Positions 22,610-32,159 are shown, counted from the stretch's first letter. The stretch is DNA of 63,526 nucleotides from Prorocentrum cordatum (GCA_963575745.1 CAUYUJ010015697.1:70161-133686); one strand, 5' to 3'. Made by a program: numbers and translations. Notes: generated by a model from the letters alone, not told the origin.

Positions 22610-23154
22610 GCCAGGGGCGCAGCGGCTCGTGGGCGTCGGTGTCGTCGTCCTCGCCCTCGTCGTCGTCCTCCAGGAGGAAGGGGCAGGCAGGGCGGGTCTC
22701 CCTGTTCCTCCCGGCGCGCGGGGAGAGGAGAGAGGAACAATAGGATGGGGGAGGCAGGGAGGAAGGAGGAGGAGACGGAGGTGGAGGATGAAGAGGAGGA
22801 GCAGGAGGAGGAGGAGGGAAGAGGGCGAGGTGGGAGGAGGAGGAGGAGGAGGAGGAGGAGGAGCAGGAGCAGGAGGAGGAGGAGGAAAACGGATTGTGAG
22901 GCGGAGGCCTTTTTGGAAGCTCCCAGGGGCCGCCAAAAGGAAGCTTTCTGTCATGCGGCCGCTGTCCTCCCCATCTCCCCGTTCGCTCTCCCAGTGATCG
23001 GCCTAAACGGTATTTTGGCGACTTCGTGGGCCGCTTTCGTTTCAACTTCGTTTTCCAGCAGAGGTGGATTAAGGACAAAACGACGGAAAACGAAAAAACG
23101 CGAACGCGAAAAATATATTTTAGGTCCATCCCTGTTCCTCCCCTTCTGGCCGAG
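22610..23154 (+). other. enolase intron after w1 (545 bp), with GGA tract
   Basis: Begins GCCAGGGG and ends GGCCGAG when cut as a GC-AG intron. It contains a GGA tract (22745-22890) and about 200 bp of unique sequence with GAAAACGAAAAAACGCGAAC near the 3' end. This is the shortest intron of the gene. Confidence 0.7.
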
Positions 23155-23267
23155 GCCAGGAGTTCATGATCCTGCCCACCGGCTGCTCCACATTCAAGGA
23201 GGCGATGATCGTGGGGGCCGAGGTGTACCACACCCTGAAGGGTTGCATCAAGAAGAAGTACGGGCAG
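23155..23267 (+). CDS. ENO: enolase exon w2 (E168)
   Basis: After completing Cys-Gln, it encodes [20 protein letters not shown] then [21 protein letters not shown] holds the catalytic Glu168, and the segment EVYHTLK...KYGQD is standard enolase. The donor is read as CAG|GACGGC, giving a GA-starting intron; AGGACG is duplicated at the next acceptor. Phase 0 at the 3' end. Unlike most enolases it has Cys instead of Ala/Ser after PTG. Confidence 0.93.
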
Positions 23268-24036
23268 GACGGCCTGCCCCCCCACGTCGGCAAGCCGAGA
23301 CACGCCACTACATGTATAGATATGTGTACATGTACATGTGTGTATACACATTTACATGTCGATATCCAGATGCGTATACGCACACACACACACACACACA
23401 CACGCACACATACAGCACACGTGTGCACATCTATATGCAGACATAGATGTATACTTGAATGAAGGTCCGAGAAGTCAAGAGCGCTTCTCATAGTCAGGAC
23501 GCGGGCCGATATTTTTGTTTGTCGTTGTTGGGCCTTCGACCATTTGCCAGAGGGGTGTACAGCAGGAGGCGTTGGATTTCTCGCACGCAGAACTGGGTTC
23601 TCGGCCAGTATCGAACATGTGTTCGGCACTTGCGCAGTCGGTACGTGTCGTTTTGCATGTAAGCGGCTATTGGGGGTATCGACATACGTCTGGCAGCGAT
23701 TCGACGTTGACTATGCTGGCCACTGGGGAGTGGGAATATCCAACATCTTTGTGGAACGTGTTTCGAGGCATGCGTTGCTCTCGTGCACCTGGTGTGCGCC
23801 TTGCTTGTCAGCAAGAGCTTGGGCTCGGGCTTAGCCCTAGACTCAAGGGCAACGTCGGGGGGAGACAGGCTCAGATAAGCTCAGGGTGAGGGCGCATCGA
23901 CCCCGAATCGCTCATTCACCGCCGACCGGAGTCCCACAGCCCAGCCCGCCCAGGACCATGGCGTCTCGGCATCAGGGGCACATCGCCGATCTGTCGGCGA
24001 TGCATCTCCGATTTCAGCTCGATGTTTCCCTCCTGA
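23268..24036. other. start of the second enolase intron: CA-repeat and unique sequence
   Basis: Contains TACATGTACATGTGTGTATA-type alternating sequence and a (CA)n/(CACG)n run at 23380-23415. The rest is unique sequence with no recognisable coding content. At 23983-24015 GCCGATCTGTCGGCGATGCA echoes family E. Confidence 0.6.
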
Positions 24037-24135
24037 GCCTTGGCATCGCTCGGACGTGTGCATTTTTTCTCGGCGAGGACCATCGAGGAGCATCTGTGAT
24101 CATTTAGCAGAAAATACACGCACGAAATCCTCCTC
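24037..24135. mobile_element. MITE family B, copy 2 (5' half)
   Basis: GGCATCGCTCGGACGTGTGC, TCGGCGAGGACCATCGAGGA and GATCATTTAGCAGAAAATAC follow the left half of copy 1 (3832-3920) closely. The right end is missing and is replaced by CTCCT/CT repeats (24130-24180). Confidence 0.75.
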
Positions 24136-24579
24136 CTCCCCTTTCTCCTCCTGCTCTCTCTCTCTCTCTCTCTCTCCTCCCAGTGCATCTAAGGCTTCTT
24201 CGGATTTCTACTCATCGTCCTGGCGCTCGTTACACCAGGGATGAAAATTGTCTCGGATGTATATGTACGCTTGCGTGAGTTTGTGTGTGAGCTCCCTGCA
24301 CGTGTATCAGGCACCCCACTGTGGGGGAAGGTGCACTGCACGTGCGCAGGGTGAAGCTAACTACGTTGCCTGCCTGAACCCGAGCCGCGTTTTTTTTTCT
24401 GTTGCGTGCCATCAGCGGAGGTGCAGGTTACGCAGCGCGCCTTGAACCCGAGCCTTGGGGTTCCTCCTGCTTTTGGCACCTATGCATGGCCGTTTTGTTT
24501 CATGCGGGCACGGTCGGCCTTTGCGCGCGGATGGGGTGGTCCTCGCGGGCCCCTCCCTTTTCCGTCGTGTTGGTGCTGC

Positions 24580-24970
24580 TTGTGCGGGAGCGTCCCGAGA
24601 GGGAGAGTCTGGCCGATTGTCGGTGACGGTCGCGCTTGCCTTCCGACGGGGTCAGCCATGGCCTCGCCGATGGGCGCCGTCACCGATTTCATGCTGGTCA
24701 TCGACATCGGTCTCGTATGATTTACTAGGTGGAGGGCATGGCTGTGGGGGGCGCGAGGGAGCGTCCCGTGAGGGAGTTCTGGCCGACTGTCGGTGGTAGT
24801 CGCGCTTGCCTCCCTCACGCCCCCAACCCTGTTCGTGCGGAAGCGTCCCGTGAGGGAGATTCTGGCAGATTGTCGGCGACAGCCTGCTTGCCTTCCGACA
24901 GGGGCAGCCGTGGCCACACAGATGGGCGTCGACACCGATTTCAAGCTGGGCGTCGACTCCGTATACGTAT
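24580..24970 (+). repeat. tandem units upstream of LINE-2 (possible 5' UTR monomers)
   Basis: Three related units: 24580-24722, 24750-24825 (shortened) and 24830-24970. Each starts GCGT or AGCGTCCCGTGAGGGAG, then TCTGGCCGATTGTCGG, CGCTTGCCTTCCGAC, and (first and third) GATGGGCG..CACCGATTTCA. Spacing from first to third is 253 bp. They lie about 320 bp before the LINE-2 start codon in the same orientation. Tandem promoter monomers are known for some mammalian L1 elements; that role here is an inference. Confidence 0.7.
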
Positions 24971-25292
24971 GGGTATTTTGGGCGGTCGCTCGGTGTCCCC
25001 GAGTCGACCGCCGACCTCGACGTGGCCTTCGAGATGCTCTCTGAGCTGCGCGTCGAGGCCCGAGCGAGCGGGGCCGCGGGCGCGCGCGCGGCGTGCGCGG
25101 CCGCCCCCGAGCGACACCGTCGCTGCGTGCGTCTTGCCTCCTCCTCCTCCTCCTCCTCCTCTTCCTCCTCAGCCGCTGCAGCGGCCCAAACCCCCCTCCT
25201 TCGCGGCTCATCCCACTTCAAAGGAAAGAGATTCCGCGACAGCGGCATGATGGTTCGCCCGCGGGGTCTGCCGAGCCCGTGAGGGGCGACGG

Positions 25293-28200
25293 ATGGCTCT
25301 GCGGGGGCTGGCTTCTCGCTGGTGGCTCCCGCAGGCGGTGTTCGCTATCTCTGTTTGGGCGATGACGAGTACACCGAGCCAACGTCCCCCACCTCGTGGA
25401 CAGACACACATCAGGGCATGCACGTACAACCCGATGCATCTAATCGGGCCCATGAGATGCTGCGACATATCTTTGGAGTTTCACAATACGGGCATTCTTC
25501 TACTACCAGGTACATGTCGGAAGAAAGGCGAAGACTCCCACCAGCTATTCTGTCATCCACGCCACTGGGAGATCTCGTTCGGGTGGTCTCGATCCAGCAA
25601 TCGAGCGTGCGGCGTCTCCATCATGATGCACAACCAAGTCTTTCCCAGGCGCTGGCTGCGCCGCATCTACGCCCCGCCACCTCGTCTGGAGGGGAGGGCG
25701 GGGGCTGTGCGCCTGAAGTCGTCGACGCTGGACGTGCTCCTGATCGTGCTGTACTTTCCGTGCCAACCTTCGGGGCGCGGCCAGACGAAGGAGTACCGCA
25801 CGCTGGTGCAGGCCCTCATAGGCTGGACGAGGACCACCATCCAGTCCGTCGGAGCCCGCTGCACGCCCATCATTGGCTGCGATTTGAACGACGGCCTCGG
25901 CGTCTCCCACGAGACCACCGTGGACGAAGCAGCATTGCACTATTGGGAAGAAGAGGACGAGGTTCGAGCTGTGGGCAGTTTCTCCCCCTCGGTCGAGGGG
26001 ATTGCAGGTCGCCTCTGGCACCAGATGCTGAACGATACCGAGCTGGCGGCCTGCAACAGCTTCGTAGACGCGGGGCCCACCTATTATGGGAACATGGGTC
26101 GCAGCAGCCGCATCGACTTCATTCACTTGCCTCAAGCCCTCATGCCGTACATGACGAAATGCCAGGTGCTATCGAGGGCGGGTCGAAGGCTACAACCCAT
26201 TCAAACATTAGACGATCGAGATCATCGACCAGTCTATGTGGAATTCGCATATTGTTTTCAATCGCAGATGGGTTCAGCTCCAGGCTGGGATTTTGACCGA
26301 ATCATGGCGTCGGCCCGAAGAGGCCAGCAGTGCACACAACTTATCGAGGACATCCAGAGCGAACTGATGACGATACCCGATGAGGAATGGATTCGCATGT
26401 GCACAAGGCCCACGACGGACGAGTTATGGAACACCACGGCCACGCTTCTAGTTAACAAGGCGAAGGATCTTATCAGCAAGCCAACACCGGCCGAGGAGCT
26501 CAAGTCTGACCTTGAACACCAGCGCTCTCGCACCTTGGAACGGCGAAAACTATTGAAAGGCACACTTACAGGGCGCGAGACAGCCTCTTGGCAGGACACG
26601 GAATTGGAATTAGCAAGGCTTACATTCAGAATCCGCTCCTTGTCCAAGCAGATCACGAAGGACAAGACGGCGGCGATAGTCCAGGAGTTGAACGAAGCTT
26701 GGTCCGCCCATGACCACAATACAGTCCAGAGACTGATACGCCGTCTGTCTCGACGAGGACGTGGTCCTCGCCAGCGGCGTTACTTTGTATGCAAAATGGA
26801 GCAATGCGAAGCCGAGCAGATAAGTTCTTTTCTTCAACTACCCGCAGCGGCGGGTGGTATGGGCGGAGTTCCTTGTGATTTACAAGCGGAGTTGGTAGAA
26901 CGGTTCGACAGAACATATTTCGAGGACGAGGAAGATTTTGCCAGATCCGAAGAGGTGAGATATAATATCTTGCAGGCCATCTACCTGGAACAGGCACAGG
27001 AGGATCTACAGGGCATGATACAAGTGCTGAGATCTTCCCCAAAACGTCGGGCATGCCCCCACTGGTCAATGCCGTCTGAATTATGGCTACTACTTCTTGA
27101 TGAGGCGGTGTGGGAGACCTTCACCACAGGTGGAGTGGGGGCCAGCTCGCGCCCTTCGACGGCTACCGCTTTCCTCGAGCGCATGACGGACATCATCGCT
27201 ACGTTTCGGCGAGCTCGCCAATCACCACTACTCTACGACATCTCTTCCTGTATCGGATTGGACAAACGAAACGGAAAGCTTGGGGCCGCGGGACAGCGAT
27301 GGATTCACTTGTTCTGCCCGATGGGCAAGGCATGGCACTCTTGGCTGTGGCAGCGGGGCAGACAGGTTCGTGAGCGTCTCCCATACCATTGCCACGGGTT
27401 CGTGCCGAGGCGCCGCCGCGAGGACGCAATCGCCGTTCAAGCATGTGCATCGTGGCGCCTCGAGCAGGAGGGCTTGTCTCACGCGATCGTCAACGAGGAC
27501 GCCTCGAACGCTTTTGCGAGCACTGACCGAAAAACTATCATTGAGACCCTCCCGTCCTTGTATCGACAGGAAGATATCGTATTCGAACACCGTCGTGCAG
27601 TTCAGGGGGCCCTCCAGATTGAATCCAACTCGGAGGTGATTACTCTTCGGCCCGCAACAGGCGAAATGATGGGACACCCCAATCCTGCCCGCGCCTTCCC
27701 CTATTACTACGAACTCGGTCTCGCCCGTTTTCACGATCATCGCTCTCGGACTTCTTCTCGGCAGTATGCAGAGGCCATCGAGATAGACGGCACTTCCTCC
27801 GATGTAGGCTTAACGATTTTCGCAGATGACATTACGAAGATGATTATTCCAGGGTGGGGACCCGAACCTTTCTCGAACGGCAGCGAGGCGGCACCCTCGG
27901 CGGCGCTGGCGGAGTCGAGTAGCAACAATTTGAGTGAGGCCCTCTCCGAGATAGGTATCACGTTGAACCCTGAGAAGCGGGTCACTCTTGCTCGCATCTT
28001 CGGTCGAGGCTGCATAGGTCAACGACGCCTGTGGCACAGCGGTGTTTTAAAAACTTCAGGGATCCGAGGTCGTCATATCAGGATCCTGGGAGGCTGGCTC
28101 ACTTCCACGGGGTCCCTGGCCGTCGAGAAGTCGAAGCGAACTCTGGCGGGAAAAAACGGTCTGGGGCTCATCTCGTGCTTCCTGGTCAGGCCAGCCGCTC

Positions 28201-30125
28201 GTCCCATCAAGCGTATGGCGATCATCTCTTTCGTACAGGCGGCCCTCCTCTCGGGCATGGAGGCTCGCGTCGTGGACTCGTCTTTCTGTGAGCAGTCGGA
28301 CCGTGTGTTGATGTTGGCTATGCGTAGGGGCCTTGGCCTTCAGGGGACCACCCGGAGCTTAGAAGGAGAAATTCGGCGCTGGCCCGCAAAAAAGGTCTGG
28401 GAGTACTGGAAGATCCTACCTACCTTCGAGGAACTCAGAGTACGTCGTCTTGGGTGGCTCCAGAGTTGGGCCCGTTTCCCTGAGGCCCACCGTCAAGTTC
28501 GGGCTTGTATCTTCGGGGCCATCAACAACCAGGATACCCTTGACGACAACTGGGAACTGACCCCAAAGGCCAACCCCTGGGCTCGGCAGCTACTAGAGGA
28601 CCTCAAGCATGCCCATGATCTCGTCGAGGATTTTTACACGCTGGTCCCCTCGGGCTACCCCCTCGTGAAGCTGCTGTACCTCCAGGAGTACAGGGACTGG
28701 GCTTTCTTGGATTTCACGGTCCTCCGTGCTGCAGCCTACTCGCAGTCGTTCGCACCGCCCGAGTTCACCCCAGAGGCCCCCGAGGTCCCCGAGGAGGAGG
28801 AGGAGACGGCCCAAGAGGGCCAGTTCATCTGCCACATGGTGCTCAGCACGGGCGCCAAGTGTAACGAGAGGTTCAGCACCATGAAGTCGCTCCTCCTCCA
28901 CGCAGGGCGGGCACACAGAGTGCGAAACGAAGCGTCCCTCTTGACTGTTACAAACCAGTGCTTTCGCTGTATGCAAGTTCTGAGTACAAAGGAGAACGCC
29001 GAACGCCACGTCATGAGATCCTACAAACGTAACATCTGCAGTCGGGGGAGGAGCTCTTTCTTAGCGCAGGACGTGATTATACCTGAAGAGTTGCATTGCC
29101 CAGTCTGTTGGCATGAGGCTCAAAGTCTACACGACCTTCAAGTCCACATCAGGTCTCATTGCTCTCTCCCACAGCCGGTCATCCACCAGCGTCGCCTTCT
29201 CGATGGCGGCCTCCACCGAAGGCGAAATGATGGACCTCGCGGCTCTCGTGGAACTGGGCAAGCGCAAGAACGAGGACCCTGGTGGCGGCGGCGAGGAGGG
29301 CAGGGGCGCAAAGTCTCGGAGGTCGGTGGCCGAGGCAGCAGACGCAGCAGAGGACACGCTACACCAGGTGGAGGGCGCGCTCAAGGCAAAAGACGTTGCA
29401 GCGGCGCTGAGCCTCCTCCTAAAAGGTTTCTGCATGCACTCTCAACTTCTACGAGACCTCGCATCGGTGGTATGGGTGAGCGTGATCCTGCCGACGCTGT
29501 CCCCGATTATCGTGGCCTGCAGGGCCGCTGGCAAGCTCTACGCGGAGGCGGCTGGGCTCCCGACGGTGAAGGACAAGCTCGGACCTCCACATTTACACAT
29601 AGCGCGCGCAGGATTCAAATGTCTAGTGGAGGCGGAGACCAGTATCAAGATCGGCGGCGAGGCGATGGACTGCGTGAAGTCGTTCTATCAGAGGTTCGTA
29701 CTGAGCGCACGGATGCAGGAGCTCGGATTATCAATCCGACACTTCCGCTGCAAGAAATGCTACAACGAGGACATGACGAGACTACAGTTCGCCGTGGTGG
29801 ACGGTGTGAGCCTTCAGTTCGACTCGGGAGGCGAGCCAGTCACGTACTCCAAGCTGATGATCGAGAACGCAGTCGTGGTCCTCCTTCGCGGCATGGGCGG
29901 CACGCTCAAGCAGGGGACCGCCCCACAGGGCCACCTCGAGACGCTGGCGCAGAAGATGCTGGACCGTCACAAGCTCGGCGGCAAGGGCAGGGGCAAGGAC
30001 AAGAAGGAGAAGGCTTGACGGAACCACGGCGTGCTCGTATGGAGGCACTCAGAGAACGCATCGCAGCAAAGGAACGAACGTCAAACACACGGTCGGGACC
30101 GCACCAGGGCTTCGGGACCGTGTAG
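25293..30125 (+). CDS. LINE-2 polyprotein: endonuclease, reverse transcriptase, zinc fingers
   Basis: A 1610-codon uninterrupted frame. Residues about 30-320 are an EEP-type endonuclease (THIRACTYNPM, LLIVLYFP, GCDLND with D197, SSRIDFIHLP with D275, RDHRPV with D310-H311). The reverse transcriptase has motif A NEDASNAF (D736), motif B region MGHPNPARAFPYYYELGLAR and motif C TIFADDI (FADD 843-846), then ITLNPEKRVTL and the thumb. Three zinc fingers follow: Cys1180 (CHMVL..CNERFS..HAGRAH), CFRC at 1223 and CPVC...HIRSH at 1269. After about residue 1300 the composition turns Arg/Gly-rich and is probably the wrong frame (see the overlapping ORF). It lies in sense orientation in an enolase intron. 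The start is the first ATG giving a full EN domain. Confidence 0.85.
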   Translation: MALRGLASRWWLPQAVFAISVWAMTSTPSQRPPPRGQTHIRACTYNPMHLIGPMRCCDISLEFHNTGILLLPGTCRKKGEDSHQLFCHPRHWEISFGWSRSSNRACGVSIMMHNQVFPRRWLRRIYAPPPRLEGRAGAVRLKSSTLDVLLIVLYFPCQPSGRGQTKEYRTLVQALIGWTRTTIQSVGARCTPIIGCDLNDGLGVSHETTVDEAALHYWEEEDEVRAVGSFSPSVEGIAGRLWHQMLNDTELAACNSFVDAGPTYYGNMGRSSRIDFIHLPQALMPYMTKCQVLSRAGRRLQPIQTLDDRDHRPVYVEFAYCFQSQMGSAPGWDFDRIMASARRGQQCTQLIEDIQSELMTIPDEEWIRMCTRPTTDELWNTTATLLVNKAKDLISKPTPAEELKSDLEHQRSRTLERRKLLKGTLTGRETASWQDTELELARLTFRIRSLSKQITKDKTAAIVQELNEAWSAHDHNTVQRLIRRLSRRGRGPRQRRYFVCKMEQCEAEQISSFLQLPAAAGGMGGVPCDLQAELVERFDRTYFEDEEDFARSEEVRYNILQAIYLEQAQEDLQGMIQVLRSSPKRRACPHWSMPSELWLLLLDEAVWETFTTGGVGASSRPSTATAFLERMTDIIATFRRARQSPLLYDISSCIGLDKRNGKLGAAGQRWIHLFCPMGKAWHSWLWQRGRQVRERLPYHCHGFVPRRRREDAIAVQACASWRLEQEGLSHAIVNEDASNAFASTDRKTIIETLPSLYRQEDIVFEHRRAVQGALQIESNSEVITLRPATGEMMGHPNPARAFPYYYELGLARFHDHRSRTSSRQYAEAIEIDGTSSDVGLTIFADDITKMIIPGWGPEPFSNGSEAAPSAALAESSSNNLSEALSEIGITLNPEKRVTLARIFGRGCIGQRRLWHSGVLKTSGIRGRHIRILGGWLTSTGSLAVEKSKRTLAGKNGLGLISCFLVRPAARPIKRMAIISFVQAALLSGMEARVVDSSFCEQSDRVLMLAMRRGLGLQGTTRSLEGEIRRWPAKKVWEYWKILPTFEELRVRRLGWLQSWARFPEAHRQVRACIFGAINNQDTLDDNWELTPKANPWARQLLEDLKHAHDLVEDFYTLVPSGYPLVKLLYLQEYRDWAFLDFTVLRAAAYSQSFAPPEFTPEAPEVPEEEEETAQEGQFICHMVLSTGAKCNERFSTMKSLLLHAGRAHRVRNEASLLTVTNQCFRCMQVLSTKENAERHVMRSYKRNICSRGRSSFLAQDVIIPEELHCPVCWHEAQSLHDLQVHIRSHCSLPQPVIHQRRLLDGGLHRRRNDGPRGSRGTGQAQERGPWWRRRGGQGRKVSEVGGRGSRRSRGHATPGGGRAQGKRRCSGAEPPPKRFLHALSTSTRPRIGGMGERDPADAVPDYRGLQGRWQALRGGGWAPDGEGQARTSTFTHSARRIQMSSGGGDQYQDRRRGDGLREVVLSEVRTERTDAGARIINPTLPLQEMLQRGHDETTVRRGGRCEPSVRLGRRASHVLQADDRERSRGPPSRHGRHAQAGDRPTGPPRDAGAEDAGPSQARRQGQGQGQEGEGLTEPRRARMEALRERIAAKERTSNTRSGPHQGFGTV
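29203..30018 (+). CDS. LINE-2 overlapping second ORF (271 aa)
   Basis: In the +1 frame relative to the polyprotein. From the Met at 29203 it reads MAASTEGEMMDLAALVELGK and continues with helical, protein-like sequence (LLLKGFCMHSQLLRDLASVV, FKCLVEAETSIKIGGEAMDC, SIRHFRCKKCYNEDMTRLQF, LETLAQKMLDRHKLGGK), ending in a Lys-rich tail. Residues CKKC with the earlier C may bind metal, but no family is recognised. Its composition looks more real than the overlapping polyprotein frame here. It may be a separate product or the true continuation after frameshifting; these cannot be told apart from sequence. Confidence 0.6.
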   Translation: MAASTEGEMMDLAALVELGKRKNEDPGGGGEEGRGAKSRRSVAEAADAAEDTLHQVEGALKAKDVAAALSLLLKGFCMHSQLLRDLASVVWVSVILPTLSPIIVACRAAGKLYAEAAGLPTVKDKLGPPHLHIARAGFKCLVEAETSIKIGGEAMDCVKSFYQRFVLSARMQELGLSIRHFRCKKCYNEDMTRLQFAVVDGVSLQFDSGGEPVTYSKLMIENAVVVLLRGMGGTLKQGTAPQGHLETLAQKMLDRHKLGGKGRGKDKKEKA

Positions 30126-30238
30126 GCACCCACGGGTGGCCTGCAGCTCAGGGTAGGGGACTATAACGCTCTGGCCTTTGTGCCTGCACCCTAGAGTAGT
30201 CCCGAGCCCTCGGTAGCATTTCGTCGCCACGTTACCAT

Positions 30239-30415
30239 GGTGGTTATTCATATTGCATCGACGCTCCAGATATATAGTTCACGCTCGCAGATGTTGTGCA
30301 GCTGACCTCCACAGAGTCATTGAACGGGATTTCAGAGCGTAACCTCCTGCTCCGCTCCCTCTGCGACTCGATGGGCATGGTAATGTACTTCATCGCGAGT
30401 GCTATCTCTATGCAG
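30239..30415. repeat. 177-bp direct repeat, copy 1
   Basis: Identical on reading to 30518-30694 (offset 279). It begins GGTGGTTATTCATATTGCAT and ends GCTATCTCTATGCAG. Each copy has an open frame of about 40 codons reading MQLTSTESLNGISERNLLLR then SLCDSMGMVMYFIASAISMQ. It follows the LINE-2 stop by about 110 bp and may be part of its 3' UTR. Confidence 0.9.
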
Positions 30416-30517
30416 AGTACAGACGTGGGATTGACTACCCAACGGGGGGCGCGGTGCGAGTGGGGACTGCCCGGCGGTGCGCCGTTAGTGACCCTCGCAC
30501 CGTTGCTCCCCGGCCCC

Positions 30518-30694
30518 GGTGGTTATTCATATTGCATCGACGCTCCAGATATATAGTTCACGCTCGCAGATGTTGTGCAGCTGACCTCCACAGAGTCATT
30601 GAACGGGATTTCAGAGCGTAACCTCCTGCTCCGCTCCCTCTGCGACTCGATGGGCATGGTAATGTACTTCATCGCGAGTGCTATCTCTATGCAG
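30518..30694. repeat. 177-bp direct repeat, copy 2
   Basis: Second copy of the unit at 30239-30415, separated by about 100 bp of GC-rich spacer (30416-30517). The lack of any mismatch implies a very recent duplication or an assembly artefact. Confidence 0.9.
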
Positions 30695-31319
30695 TTGCAC
30701 ACTCTGATTGAGGCCCGCCCGACCCTCGCGAAGGCAGGCTGTCCGCGTCAGTCGAGATATACATATCCCTTGCTCCACGGGTCACCCCTTCGCTGAAGGC
30801 GCCTCGCTGTTGCCTGCCAATCGGATGCCTGCGGGGCCCGAGTGTCAGGTGATAGGGGGGCCTCTTCGGTGGAGGGTGTGGATCCGTCTTGACTGTTTTT
30901 TTTTCTCTGGGCTGGGTAGATGCCTCGGGAGCCGACCTGGCACACGCAGTGCCGAGAGGTTTTGGCCCCACGGGGCCAGAGGGGTGTCCCCCCCAGCCCG
31001 CGTGCGAAATTCACACTTGCGCACAGCCCCGATACTAGAGTGTCGAGCGCTGCACGGCGCGCGTTACCATTGACCTCGTATAGTAGATATACGATTGTCA
31101 GAGGTAGTAGTTGTGCACGCGTGTCTCACACTGTGCATAGCTGCGTACTCCCAGCACACGCGCAAGGCCGAGTCCTATCCTATCCTATCTTCCTCCTCCT
31201 CCTCCTCCTCCTCCTGTCGTCCCCCCACCCCCACCCAGACGTGCCCGCACTGGAGCTGCACCTCCGAGGACCCGTTTACTGCATGCCGTCTGGCGCTTCG
31301 GGAGGCTCCCGGGATGCCC
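30695..31319. other. no gene recognised
   Basis: Unique-looking sequence downstream of the 177-bp repeats, with a short CTCCTC run at 31190-31215. It carries no recognisable enolase exon or other gene. The 3' end of LINE-2 may lie here, but no poly-A or clear target duplication is visible. Confidence 0.4.
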
Positions 31320-31605
31320 GAGGTCACCACCGACCAAGCCACCACAACCCGACCCGAAGGCCCCAACTTGCCTTAAGTCGGGCCTGCCCCCTATACAAGG
31401 GGAAGGTTCAACAATAGTAACAACATAGATGTTTTTTGTATGTTTGACAATTCGGGAATATTTGTGGGGTATCAGGATGTTTCCAATCCCCCTGTAGGGG
31501 GGCGCGCCCGACTTACAACTTGCCCTCCATTCCCAGTGGGGGAGCATTGAAAAACAAAACAGATAGCCCTCTCAACCCGAAACTGGGGTTTCCGGGCTAG
31601 GTCGG
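31320..31605. mobile_element. MITE family J, copy 2, interrupted by a family A element
   Basis: GAGGTCACCACCGACCAAGC, ACAACCCGACCCGAAGGCC, then after the insertion TTGCCCTCCATTCCCAGTGG, AGCATTGAAAAACA and CTCAACCCGAAACTGGGG. This is the layout of J copy 1 (47428-47602) with family A copy 4 inserted at the TTGCC site. The right end is degenerate. Confidence 0.75.
31373..31516 (+). mobile_element. MITE family A, copy 4 (nested in J)
   Basis: A 144-bp element from TTAAGTCGGGCCTGCCCCCT to GGGGGGCGCGCCCGACTTAC. It is flanked by the perfect 8-bp repeat AACTTGCC (31365-31372 and 31517-31524). The uninterrupted relative at 47475 reads ATTTGCCCTCC, which shows the empty site and a single copy of the target. 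Confidence 0.93.
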
Positions 31606-31734
31606 GGCAGTATTCCTGGGACTCCAACACCGCGAATCATCATGACTATTGCGCCCTCATGATCGCGAATCCGTCCAAAACAAATTGTGGTACGTCGATC
31701 ATGTGAATCCGCGAAACTCTTATAATTTTGTATC

Positions 31735-32150
31735 AAAAATGCGCGCGGCGCTAAGGCGAGAGCCACATGTTGAAAAGGAACCGCCCTCAACCCATGGAAA
31801 CTCTTGCAACTGTTGAAAAGGAATGTGCGCGGCGCTAAGGCGAGAGCCACATGTTGAAAACCAACCACCTTTAATCCGTGAAACTCTTACAACTATTGAA
31901 ATCGAATGTACGCGGCGCCAAGGCGGGAGCCACATGTTGAAAACCAACCGCCTTCAGTCCGTGAGACTCGTTTGCAAATTTTGAAAGCGAATGTGCGCGG
32001 CGCTAAGGCGAAAGCCACATCCGCCCTCCATCCGTGAAACGGCTGTCAATGTCCCAGCTTCGGAGTCATGCGTGGTGGGGAAGTCTCCGGCGAAACGCCT
32101 GGCCCGCCCTAGAAATTGGTTTCGGGTGCGACGGGAAGAAGTTCTATATC
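31735..32150. repeat. 83-bp tandem repeat array
   Basis: Units share GCGCGGCGCTAAGGCGAGAG, CCACATGTTGAAAACCAACC, GCCTT.AATCCGTGAAACTCT and start near 31742, 31826, 31909 and 31992 (spacing 82-84 bp). After the fourth unit comes GTCTCCGGCGAAACGCCTGG and TTTCGGGTGCGACGGGAAGA, a block also seen at 14535-14600. Non-coding. Confidence 0.85.
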
Positions 32151-32159
32151 AGGGGAAGG

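Noticed and set aside
24880-24970. Frame with VATQMGVDTDFKLGVDSVYV considered as an enolase or other host exon
   Set aside because: It is one copy of the tandem unit upstream of LINE-2; the sister unit at 24660-24720 reads differently and no enolase segment matches.
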